Below are positions 45,116 through 52,009 of a stretch of DNA of 64,000 nt, piece after piece. Position 1 is the stretch's first letter. Each line of letters begins with the position of its first letter. The notes below the pieces were generated by a model, which was not told the origin of the DNA, searched no databases, and saw only the letters and a program-made list of their open reading frames with translations. This DNA comes from Prevotella sp. (GTDB lineage Bacteria > Bacteroidota > Bacteroidia > Bacteroidales > Bacteroidaceae): contig JAFXZF010000007.1 in NCBI GenBank assembly GCA_017541365.1, positions 60,655 to 124,654 of the forward strand, read 5' to 3'. The position numbers and the translations under genes were made by a program.

Positions 45116-46900
45116 ATGTCTAACTTAAAAAATGTACAGCCACTCGACGACTTCAACTGGGAGGAGTTCGAGAACGGCGGTATCTCAAACGCTAGCAAAG
45201 AGGCTCAGCAGGCTTCTTACGATGCTACACTCAACAAGGTATCAGAAGGCCAGGTAGTCGATGGTACCGTAATTTCAATGGACAAGAAGGAAGTAATCGT
45301 CAACATCGGTTACAAGAGCGACGGTATCATCGCAGCTTCTGAGTTCCGTTACAACCCTGATCTCAAGATCGGCGACAAGGTCGAGGTATATGTAGAGAAT
45401 CAGGAAGACAAGAAAGGTCAGCTCATCCTTTCTCACAAGAAAGCTCGCATGGCTAAGAGCTGGGATCGTGTCAACGAAGCTCTTAACAATGAAGAGATTA
45501 TTCAGGGCTACATCAAGTGTCGCACCAAGGGCGGCATGATTGTTGACGTCTTCGGAATCGAGGCATTCCTGCCAGGTTCACAGATCGACGTTCATCCTAT
45601 CCGCGACTACGACGTATTCGTAGGCAAGACAATGGAGTTCAAGATTGTCAAGATCAATCAGGAGTTCCGCAATGTTGTTGTATCTCACAAGGCTCTTATC
45701 GAGGCTGAACTTGAGGCTCAGAAGAAGGAGATCATGTCTAAGCTCGAGAAGGGTCAGGTTTACGAAGGCACAGTCAAGAACATCACCTCTTACGGTGTAT
45801 TCATCGACCTCGGCGGTGTTGACGGTCTCGTACATATCACCGACCTCTCTTGGGGCCGCGTTAGCGATCCACACGAGGTTGTTGAACTCGACCAGAAGAT
45901 TAAGGTCGTTATCCTTGACTTCGATGACGAGAAGAAGCGCATCGCTCTCGGTCTGAAACAGCTCACTCCTCACCCATGGGATGCTCTGGACGCTAACCTG
46001 AAGGTTGGTGACCGCGTCAAGGGTAAGGTTGTGGTTATTGCTGACTACGGCGCATTCGTAGAGGTTGCACCTGGCGTAGAGGGCCTCATCCACGTGAGCG
46101 AGATGTCTTGGAGCCAGCACCTGCGTTCTGCTCAGGACTTCCTGAAGGTGGGCGACGAGGTAGAGGCTGAAATCCTCACCCTCGACCGCGAGGAGCGCAA
46201 GATGTCACTCGGCATCCGTCAGCTCAAGGAAGACCCATGGGCTAACATAGAGACCAAGTACCCTGTAGGTTCTAAGCACACTGCAAAGGTTCGCAACTTC
46301 ACCAACTTCGGTATCTTCGTAGAGCTCGAGGAGGGTGTTGACGGCCTTATCCACATCTCTGACCTCTCATGGACCAAGAAGGTTAAGCACCCATCAGAGT
46401 TCACCAAGGTAGGTGAGCCTATCGAGGTTGTAGTACTCGAGATAGACAAGGACAACCGTCGTCTCTCTCTCGGTCACAAGCAGCTTGAGGACAATCCTTG
46501 GGACACCTACGAGACCATCTACACAGCAGGTTCCGTACACAAGGGCGTTGTTTCTGAGGTTATGGAGAAGGGCGCTGTAATCACTCTCAACGAGGGTGGT
46601 GAGGGCTTCGCTACTCCTAAGCACCTCGTTAAGGAGGACGGCACTCAGGCACAGAAGGGCGAAGAGCTCGACTTCAAGGTTATCGAGTTCGTTAAGGACT
46701 CTAAGCGCATCATCCTCTCTCACTCACGCACCTTCGAGCCAGAGAAGGAACTCGAGACCGAGAAGAAGCCACGCGGTGGCAAGCGCGCAGCAGCCAAGAA
46801 GGACGATGCAGCACAGATCAACAACGTTGCTGCAGCACAGTCACTCGGCGACTTCGACGCACTCGCTGCCCTCAAGGCTCAGATGGAGAAGGGTGAATAA
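45116..46900 (+). CDS. rpsA: 30S ribosomal protein S1
   Basis: A 594-residue protein from the ATG at 45116 (MSNLKNVQPLDDFNWEEFEN). Six S1 domains are visible, the third to fifth most typical: GTVKNITSYGVFIDLGGVDG, GKVVVIADYGAFVEVAPGVE and AKVRNFTNFGIFVELEEGVD. The first two and the last are more divergent, as in other S1 proteins. A Lys/Ala-rich tail follows. It binds mRNA at the ribosome. Codon use is strongly biased, as in ilvC. Confidence 0.96.
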   Translation: MSNLKNVQPLDDFNWEEFENGGISNASKEAQQASYDATLNKVSEGQVVDGTVISMDKKEVIVNIGYKSDGIIAASEFRYNPDLKIGDKVEVYVENQEDKKGQLILSHKKARMAKSWDRVNEALNNEEIIQGYIKCRTKGGMIVDVFGIEAFLPGSQIDVHPIRDYDVFVGKTMEFKIVKINQEFRNVVVSHKALIEAELEAQKKEIMSKLEKGQVYEGTVKNITSYGVFIDLGGVDGLVHITDLSWGRVSDPHEVVELDQKIKVVILDFDDEKKRIALGLKQLTPHPWDALDANLKVGDRVKGKVVVIADYGAFVEVAPGVEGLIHVSEMSWSQHLRSAQDFLKVGDEVEAEILTLDREERKMSLGIRQLKEDPWANIETKYPVGSKHTAKVRNFTNFGIFVELEEGVDGLIHISDLSWTKKVKHPSEFTKVGEPIEVVVLEIDKDNRRLSLGHKQLEDNPWDTYETIYTAGSVHKGVVSEVMEKGAVITLNEGGEGFATPKHLVKEDGTQAQKGEELDFKVIEFVKDSKRIILSHSRTFEPEKELETEKKPRGGKRAAAKKDDAAQINNVAAAQSLGDFDALAALKAQMEKGE

Positions 46901-46911
46901 ATCATTCTGAT

Positions 46912-46960
46912 TACGAAAACGAAGCGTCACTTCGTGACTACGAAGCGCTTCGCTACGAAT
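46912..46960 (+). repeat. Variable-stem hairpin array, two units
   Basis: Twelve bases after the rpsA stop. TACGAAAACGAAGC is followed by GTCAC-TTC-GTGAC, then TACGA, then AGCG-CTT-CGCT, then TACGAA. Same linker logic as 53009, 58441, 59156 and the in-gene copy at 1865. Confidence 0.8.
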
Positions 46961-46968
46961 ACTAAATT

Positions 46969-47003
46969 GGCTTGCAAGGATAACATTCTTTGCAAGCCTT
47001 TTT
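46969..47003 (+). terminator. Terminator of rpsA
   Basis: GGCTTGCAA pairs with TTGCAAGCC, followed by TTTTTG. Confidence 0.85.
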
Positions 47004-47016
47004 GTAATCCCGCCCT

Positions 47017-47056
47017 TTTGAACTATTGAACTCTTAAACTTTTGAACCTTTGAACC
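47017..47056 (+). repeat. Five tandem octamers overlapping the nth start
   Basis: TTTGAACT, ATTGAACT, CTTAAACT, TTTGAACC, TTTGAACC without gaps. The TTG inside the last unit (47050) is the predicted start of nth. Confidence 0.88.
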
Positions 47057-47712
47057 GAAACGAAGTTTACAACCGCATATTCGCCTACTTCCGTGAACAC
47101 CAGCCAGTGGTAGATACCGAGTTGGAGTATGCCTCCACCTATCAGTTGCTCGTCGCCGTTGTCCTGTCGGCACAGTGTACCGACAAGCGCGTCAACCTCG
47201 TCACGCCAGCCCTCTTTCAGCGTTTCCCCGATGCCCAGGCCATGGCACTATCTGATGAGGCAGAGGTCTTTGAGTACATCAGTAGCATCTCCTACCCCCG
47301 CGCCAAGGCACGTCACCTCGTAGAGCTCTCCCAGATACTCGTCAAGGACTACCATGGCGAGGTGCCCAGCAGCATGGACGACCTGCTGCGCCTCCCTGGC
47401 GTAGGACGCAAGACCGCCAACGTCATGCAGGCCGTCGCCTTCCGCATGAACGCCATGCCCGTCGATACCCACGTCTATCGCGTCAGCCATCGCCTCGGAC
47501 TCGTGCCCAGCAGCTGCAACACTCCCTACAAGGTGGAGCAATACTTACTTAAGCACCTGCCCCAAAACTCTGACACCAACCACGAAGCTGCTGATGCTCA
47601 CCACTGGCTCCTGCTCCACGGACGCTATATCTGCAAGAGCCAGCGCCCCCTGTGCGACAAATGTCCCTTCACCACCTTCTGCCCCAAGAAATTAGAGGGG
47701 AGCAAACTGTAA
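47050..47712 (+). CDS. nth: Endonuclease III
   Basis: A 220-residue DNA glycosylase/AP lyase for oxidised pyrimidines. The frame opens at TTG 47050 inside the octamer array and reads NRNEVYNRIFAYFREHQP. LLVAVVLSAQCTDKRVNLVT, LPGVGRKTANVMQAVAF with the catalytic Lys and PVDTHVYRVSHRLGLV with the catalytic Asp are present. The C-terminal C-x6-C-x2-C-x5-C iron-sulfur site is complete. No alternative ATG is available upstream in frame. Confidence 0.95.
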   Translation: MNRNEVYNRIFAYFREHQPVVDTELEYASTYQLLVAVVLSAQCTDKRVNLVTPALFQRFPDAQAMALSDEAEVFEYISSISYPRAKARHLVELSQILVKDYHGEVPSSMDDLLRLPGVGRKTANVMQAVAFRMNAMPVDTHVYRVSHRLGLVPSSCNTPYKVEQYLLKHLPQNSDTNHEAADAHHWLLLHGRYICKSQRPLCDKCPFTTFCPKKLEGSKL

Positions 47713-47721
47713 GTTACTGAT

Positions 47722-48213
47722 ATGAAAGACTTTGCAGCAATAGACTTTGAGACGGCCAATAATCAGCGGAGCAGCGTCTGTTCCGTAGGAGTGGTCATAG
47801 TAAGAGATGGTGAGATAGTAGATTCTTTCTATTCGCTTATTCAGCCAGAGCCTAATTACTATAACTATTGGTGCTCACAGGTTCACGGCCTATGCTGTGA
47901 CGATACCAACTCTGCCCCACTCTTCCCTGAAGTGTGGGCACAGATAGAGCCCTTGATTGAAGGCCTGCCCCTTGTAGCACATAACAAACCCTTCGACGAG
48001 AGTTGCCTCAAGGCAGCCTTCCGTTGTTATCAGATGGACTATCCAGATTATGAGTTCTACGACACCCTTTGTGTCTCTCGCAGAGTGTTCCGCCACCTGC
48101 CCAATCATCAGCTACACACCGTAGCTGCCGAGTGTGGCTACTGCTTAGAGAACCACCACCACGCCCTCGCCGATGCAGAAGCCTGTGCCTGGATTGCGAG
48201 AGAGATATTGTAG
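47722..48213 (+). CDS. DEDDh-family 3'-5' exonuclease
   Basis: A 163-residue protein. AAIDFETANNQRSSVCSVGV supplies the Asp-x-Glu pair, LVAHNKPFDESCLKAAF the second Asp, and HHHALADAEACAWIA the His and last Asp of the DnaQ-like fold. Small stand-alone exonucleases of this kind act in DNA proofreading or RNA trimming; which is not clear. It follows nth by nine bases, suggesting a shared repair-related message. Confidence 0.85.
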   Translation: MKDFAAIDFETANNQRSSVCSVGVVIVRDGEIVDSFYSLIQPEPNYYNYWCSQVHGLCCDDTNSAPLFPEVWAQIEPLIEGLPLVAHNKPFDESCLKAAFRCYQMDYPDYEFYDTLCVSRRVFRHLPNHQLHTVAAECGYCLENHHHALADAEACAWIAREIL

Positions 48214-48252
48214 AAAAAGGGGCGATAGTTTTTTCTCCACTTTTTTGTTATC
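48211..48252 (+). repeat. Direct repeat flanking the RhuM-like remnant, left copy
   Basis: TAGAAAAAGGGGCGATAG followed by a TTTTCTCCACTTTTTTG segment. A close copy with a few substitutions lies at 48745-48789. It includes the exonuclease stop codon. Confidence 0.6.
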
Positions 48253-48700
48253 ACATGTGCAAAATTTGCACATATGGGTTCCGAAGGTGATCAGCGATAT
48301 GAATACACAGCCTAGAACTTGACGAGTATAGCACATGTTCCATTTTGGAACACATGGGTAATTACGGAAAACAAACCTATAGTACAAAGTATTATAATCT
48401 AGATGCGATTCTTTCTATTGGGTATCGTGTTAATAGTAAGAATGCCACTCGCTTTCGTCAATGGGCTAATAAGGTTTAAAGCAATACCTCGTTAAGGGCT
48501 ATGCCGTAAACGAGCGGCAACCTGTGCAAAAATTGCACAAGTTCAGAAAGAAGGAAAAAGAGTATTTCAACCTGTAAGGAATATTTACAAGTTCAATAGG
48601 AAGGTAATAGAAGCATATTTCGTAAAGTATATATTCCAAGAAGATGAACATGAAAGAGAGAATAACGTGCATTATTTACACGTTAATGGTGTAAAGAAAC
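48253..48700 (+). pseudogene. Decayed RhuM-like (virulence RhuM family) fragments
   Basis: No intact frame, but clear family pieces. One frame from 48315 reads ELDEYSTCSILEHMG then YYNLDAILSIGYRVNS and FRQWANKV, stopping at 48479. YLVKGYAVNER continues in another frame from 48485. Upstream, a second copy of the same region reads TCAKFAHMGSEGDQRYEYTA. Downstream at 48523 and 48573 are two more pieces, CAKIAQVQKEG and CKEYLQVQ-stop-EG. RhuM proteins are of unclear biochemical role. The segment is therefore a set of partial, frameshifted copies. Five 17-bp palindromes mark the repeated blocks. Confidence 0.6.
48256..48682 (+). repeat. Five 17-bp palindromes with different stems
   Basis: TGTGCAAAATTTGCACA (48256), TGTTCCATTTTGGAACA (48336), TGTGCAAAAATTGCACA (48523), TGTAAGGAATATTTACA (48573, imperfect) and CGTGCATTATTTACACG (48666, imperfect). 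Each sits at the start of a RhuM-like block. The third and fourth lie in two tandem copies of a block of about 50 bases. Confidence 0.7.
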
Positions 48701-48744
48701 TGGTTCATTTTTTTGCTTATCAATCTTTCTTTTTATTTCCCTCT

Positions 48745-48789
48745 TAGAAAAAGGTGCGAAAGTTTTTCTCCACTTTTTTTGTCGTTTCA
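48745..48789 (+). repeat. Direct repeat flanking the RhuM-like remnant, right copy
   Basis: TAGAAAAAGGTGCGAAAG followed by TTTTTCTCCACTTTTTTT. Matches the left copy at 48211-48252. Confidence 0.6.
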
Positions 48790-48808
48790 GAAATAATTCT
48801 TAATTTTG
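48778..48808 (+). promoter_or_regulatory. Promoter of the low-GC gene group
   Basis: TTTG at 48778-48781 and TAATTTTG at 48801-48808, spaced 19 bases. A small hairpin (GTGG / CCAC) follows in the leader. Confidence 0.65.
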
Positions 48809-48846
48809 CAAGCGTGGTATAAAATGCCACAGGACTTACGGAAAAA

Positions 48847-49038
48847 ATGAAGCGTTATGCTTTGCTTGCCCATTGGAAACCTGAGAAATTTTTAATTGAG
48901 CGCAAGAGAGTATGGCGGTTCACGTTTATAGCGTGGGCTGTTTATACCATTCGTGCTCTAGGGTTTTCTCAGGACCTCCGATGGAAGAGTGGATATAATC
49001 AGTTCCACGCTTCCATTTATTATAAACGAGAATTGTAA
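48847..49038 (+). CDS. Small protein of unknown function
   Basis: A 63-residue basic, aromatic-rich protein beginning MKRYALLAHWKPEKFLIERK and ending HASIYYKREL. I do not recognise it. It lies 38 bases after a good promoter and ends two bases before the next gene, which supports it as real. It belongs to the low-GC group 48847-50188. Confidence 0.5.
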   Translation: MKRYALLAHWKPEKFLIERKRVWRFTFIAWAVYTIRALGFSQDLRWKSGYNQFHASIYYKREL

Positions 49039-49040
49039 CA

Positions 49041-49481
49041 ATGTATTTTGACAAAGACATATCTATACGGATTGCAAAAGCTGTAGTGGGTGGTACAGCA
49101 TTGATTATTGGAGGTCTTATCTACATCAAATATAGAAGTGAAAGTCTGCTAATGTTTGATTGGTTTAGTGGGTTAGGTCTGACAGAGTACATTGAGTATT
49201 TCAGAAATAATGACAAAACACCTAATGTGTATGGATGGGTCAAGTATAATATGCCTGCTGGGTTATGGTTATTCGCTTATATGTATTTAATAGATTCTAT
49301 ATGGGGAAAAGATAATAATATTATTTATCTGTGCTTCTTATATATACTTCCATTCATAGCCATAATATCAGAATTAATGCAATATGTAGGAATAGTTCCT
49401 GGTACTTATGACTATATGGATTTACTAAGTTATGTATTTTCTATTGTTCTGTTTATAATTATAAAAAAAGGAAAATTATGA
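49041..49481 (+). CDS. Four-helix membrane protein, unknown function
   Basis: A 146-residue protein with helices at AKAVVGGTALIIGGLIYI, GLWLFAYMYLIDSIW, IIYLCFLYILPFIAIISELM and LLSYVFSIVLFIIIKK. The GTYDYMDLLSYVFSI segment recalls VanZ-like proteins, but the match is weak. A/T-rich coding with many ATA and TAT codons, unlike the housekeeping genes. Overlaps the next gene by four bases (ATGA). Confidence 0.65.
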   Translation: MYFDKDISIRIAKAVVGGTALIIGGLIYIKYRSESLLMFDWFSGLGLTEYIEYFRNNDKTPNVYGWVKYNMPAGLWLFAYMYLIDSIWGKDNNIIYLCFLYILPFIAIISELMQYVGIVPGTYDYMDLLSYVFSIVLFIIIKKGKL

Positions 49482-50188
49482 AAACCAAATTTATTTTTTC
49501 GTTGCTAATCTTATTAGCATTTGCAATTCTCGGTGGTGGGTCGATTGATGAACGTGGGAATATTGAAGGTTGGGTCTGGATGATTGTTATTGGCTTCGTT
49601 TTTATCTGCATCATTTCGATTATTCATGCAAGTGCAGAAGAAGAACAAAGGAAAGAAAGAAAAGAGCAAGCTCGTTTAAGAAGAGAAGAAAAGTTAAAAG
49701 CGCAAACAGAGGAATATGAGGCATTAAAGCAACAATTCTTTGCAACAAATGGAACTCCAGACAAAACCATCTTAATTAAAGAACTTGACCTCAATTCAGA
49801 GATACATGTGTATGAAAGTTCAAAGAGAGTTTTTATCCTAGGCAAAGAGTATGCTTTTAAGGATATTATGTCTTGTACTTTTAGTGACAATCCACAAGTC
49901 ATTAAAGGAAATATAACCGCTGTGACAAAATCAAAGAATGGCAGTGTGATAGGGCGAGCTATAGTTGGAGATGTCGTTGCGGGACCTGCTGGTGCCATAA
50001 TTGGAGGAACAACGGCCAAGAAGAATACAGAATTTATTCAAGGAAATGACAGAACTATTCACGACTATACTGTCATTATAAATATGAATAGTATCGTAGA
50101 GCCAATTATACGCATCCACACTGGTGAAGACGGAAGACTTACCAATGAAATTGTTGGTTTAATGAATGTAATCATTTCAAGAAAGTAG
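49478..50188 (+). CDS. Membrane-anchored coiled-coil protein, unknown function
   Basis: A 236-residue protein. Two hydrophobic segments (FIFSLLILLAFAILGGGS and VWMIVIGFVFICIISII) are followed by a charged coiled coil (residues about 50-85, EEEQRKERKEQARLRREEKL). The C-terminal domain contains VIGRAIVGDVVAGPAGAIIG, a glycine-rich stretch seen in many mobile-element hypothetical proteins. No enzymatic motif is seen. Low-GC, coupled to the preceding gene; ends before a hairpin terminator. Confidence 0.65.
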   Translation: MKTKFIFSLLILLAFAILGGGSIDERGNIEGWVWMIVIGFVFICIISIIHASAEEEQRKERKEQARLRREEKLKAQTEEYEALKQQFFATNGTPDKTILIKELDLNSEIHVYESSKRVFILGKEYAFKDIMSCTFSDNPQVIKGNITAVTKSKNGSVIGRAIVGDVVAGPAGAIIGGTTAKKNTEFIQGNDRTIHDYTVIINMNSIVEPIIRIHTGEDGRLTNEIVGLMNVIISRK

Positions 50189-50225
50189 ATAACTTGTGGG
50201 TTAAAATTTATCTCGTACCATTACA

Positions 50226-50273
50226 CCCAATGATGTGCTATAGTACTGATGTTGGCACATCATCGGGTATTTT
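50226..50273 (+). terminator. Terminator of the low-GC gene group
   Basis: CCCAATGATGTGC pairs with GCACATCATCGGG (one mismatch) around a loop, followed by TATTTTTT. Confidence 0.8.
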
Positions 50274-50343
50274 TTATAAAAAGAACAATTTACCCCACAT
50301 ACTCACTTATGGGCTCTCAAGGCGCATGGATACTGGGCTGAGG

Positions 50344-50489
50344 ATAGTGACCTATGTTTGCAGACAGGTCACTATGTAGGTCACTTGAGACCTCACAATA
50401 AATTAATTAGGAATTAGGAATTAGTAATTAAGCTGAAATTCTGATTGTAGTGACCTGTATAGTGACCTTTCTCGAAAAGAGGTCACTAT
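50344..50489. repeat. Two palindromes ATAGTGACCT ... AGGTCACTAT
   Basis: Copies at 50344-50375 and 50459-50489 have identical 10-bp arms and unrelated loops of 12 and 11 bases. A third half-site lies at 50448-50456, and another related GTAGGTCACTT stretch at 50376. AATTAGG-type heptamers (50403-50429) lie between them. Confidence 0.85.
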
Positions 50490-50555
50490 CGGGAAAGCGC
50501 ATAAACACTGGGGAGAGAGGTGCATGAGTGAGGTTAGGAGGTATTAGTGAAGGAA

Positions 50556-50584
50556 CTCAAGGCTGACGCCTTGAGAACGGTGGC
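50556..50584 (+). repeat. REP-like hairpin, left copy
   Basis: CTCAAGGC-TGAC-GCCTTGAG followed by AACGGTGGC. Same orientation as the right copies. Confidence 0.85.
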
Positions 50585-50621
50585 GAAAAACGAGGGCTAA
50601 GCAAAAATGGTGGGTAAAAGC

Positions 50622-50720
50622 ATTACTTTTAGAGATAGAAGTAATGCTTTTGGATGCAGAGGTAGCCCTTTTGGAGACAGAAGGACTGCTTCTGCAGACG
50701 GAGGCATAGCAATGACGAGA
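50622..50720 (+). repeat. 21-bp degenerate tandem repeats, about five units
   Basis: Successive units begin AGAAGTAATGCTTTTGGATG, AGAGGTAGCCCTTTTGGAGA, AGAAGGACTGCTTCTGCAGA and GGAGGCATAGCAATGACGAG (each one base longer). They resemble the minus-strand units at 16913-16975. Confidence 0.8.
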
Positions 50721-50764
50721 GGAGTTTTTTTCTGTATGGATAGTATGATATGAAAAGTTTTTTG

Positions 50765-50772
50765 TACCTTTG
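50765..50772 (+). promoter_or_regulatory. -7 box for the transposase gene
   Basis: TACCTTTG lies six bases before the ATG, predicting a leaderless or nearly leaderless message. No TTTG at the -33 position. Confidence 0.5.
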
Positions 50773-50778
50773 CATAGC

Positions 50779-51792
50779 ATGAGTAGCGAAACGAGGGTAA
50801 ACAACCAGACATACAGAATGCATGGACATGACTATGCCAGACCTGGAACGTATGAGGTAACGATGGTGGTGGCTGGCAGACAGGCTGTGTTTGGTGAACT
50901 GGTGGGTACTACCAAGGTTGGTGGGGATGCTCCGCGACTGGAACCCTCGGAACTGGGGAAGATAGTATTGGAGAGGGAGATACCTAAGATACATCATTAC
51001 TACCCTATGGTGGAGGTGTGGCAGGTGTGCCTTATGCCCGACCATCTGCACATGATAGTACGCATAAACGAGCCTCTGCCCGAGGGAAAGCATCTGGGCA
51101 TAGTGTTGGGCGCTTTCAAGGGAGGCGTAAGCAGGGCTTGGTGGGAATTACATGCCACTGTTTCTGATGCATCAGCATCAGAGAAATGCGCTCCGCTTTT
51201 TGAGCCTAACTATAACGACCACATACTGATGCGCGACGGACAGCTGGAGAACTGGAAGTGCTATCTGAGGGATAACCCTCGCCGACTGATGATAAGACGC
51301 GAGTACCCCCGACTGTTTCAACGGGCGATGTGCATATTGATAAACGGGGTGCGCTATAGTGCTTTTGGTAATATGCTCTTGTTACGCCAGCCTGAGAAGC
51401 ATCAGGTGTTTTTTCACAGACGCACAAATGGGATGCCTACTGAGGAGACGGACTATTGGGAGACAGAACGGAAGAGGCTCGTCTCAGCAGCTGAGAGCGG
51501 CGATGTGTTGGTGACGCCTGGTATTTCTGAATGTGAGAAGCGGATAAAGAACATCGCCTTGGAACAGAGGTTGCGACTGATACACCTGCAGGTGGAGCCT
51601 ATCGGGGCGCTGTGGAAGCCAGAGCGGAGCCGTTTTGAGGCGTGCGCTTCGGGGACGCTGCTTATACTGGCTCCTTGGGCTGAGGATATGCCTGAATTTG
51701 GTAGCGACTATGAGCGGTTTCATTACCTGAACAGGCTGGCTGAGACGGTGTGTGGAGTTAACAGCGAGACACAGGTGGTGATGAGAGGGTGA
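50779..51792 (+). CDS. REP-associated-type tyrosine transposase (Y1_Tnp / HUH family)
   Basis: A 337-residue protein. The N-terminal domain carries VWQVCLMPDHLHMIVRIN, in which His-Leu-His is the HUH metal-binding pair. WKCYLRDNPRRLMIRREYP matches the Y-x4-NPxR motif with the catalytic Tyr of REP-associated transposases. A further 150-residue C-terminal region (ending ETQVVMRG) has no motif I know. Flanking repeats are exactly what such proteins are associated with. Base composition is higher in G than neighbours. It may be domesticated rather than an active mobile gene. Confidence 0.8.
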   Translation: MSSETRVNNQTYRMHGHDYARPGTYEVTMVVAGRQAVFGELVGTTKVGGDAPRLEPSELGKIVLEREIPKIHHYYPMVEVWQVCLMPDHLHMIVRINEPLPEGKHLGIVLGAFKGGVSRAWWELHATVSDASASEKCAPLFEPNYNDHILMRDGQLENWKCYLRDNPRRLMIRREYPRLFQRAMCILINGVRYSAFGNMLLLRQPEKHQVFFHRRTNGMPTEETDYWETERKRLVSAAESGDVLVTPGISECEKRIKNIALEQRLRLIHLQVEPIGALWKPERSRFEACASGTLLILAPWAEDMPEFGSDYERFHYLNRLAETVCGVNSETQVVMRG

Positions 51793-51798
51793 TGGGAG

Positions 51799-51872
51799 CT
51801 CAAGGCTAATGCCTTGAGAACAGTGGCTAAAGAAAGGAAAGAGTTCAAGGCTGATGCCTTGAGAACGGTGGC
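51799..51872 (+). repeat. REP-like hairpins, right copies
   Basis: CTCAAGGC-TAAT-GCCTTGAG (51799-51818) and TTCAAGGC-TGAT-GCCTTGAG (51844-51863), each followed by AACRGTGGCT. A degraded unit lies at 51893-51907. Confidence 0.85.
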
Positions 51873-51946
51873 TGAAGATGGGGGGGCTAAAGAACGGTGG
51901 CTCAAGGACGAGGGCTGAAGACAGGAGCGAGAAAACGGGGGAATTA

Positions 51947-51978
51947 TTTGCTAAATTAAGGAAAAAGCAGTAATTTTG
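51947..51978 (+). promoter_or_regulatory. Promoter of the DUF4421 gene
   Basis: TTTG at 51947-51950 and TAATTTTG at 51971-51978, spaced 20 bases. Confidence 0.65.
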
Positions 51979-52009
51979 CACTTTTGAAGACGAGTTTGGT
52001 TAAAGCAGA

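Larger units (their letters stand above)
50344..51907 (+). mobile_element. REP-type transposase locus with flanking palindromes
   Basis: A single Y1 (HUH) transposase gene lies between two sets of palindromes. On the left are two ATAGTGACCT ... AGGTCACTAT palindromes and one CTCAAGGC ... GCCTTGAG hairpin. On the right are two more CTCAAGGC-type hairpins and a degenerate remnant, all followed by AACGGTGGC-like sequence. Bounds are set by the outermost repeats seen; true ends are unknown. Confidence 0.65.

Noticed and set aside
48253..50188. Complete mobile element or defence island
   Set aside because: No integrase, transposase or recognised defence enzyme occurs within it; only direct repeats, a remnant and unknown genes.
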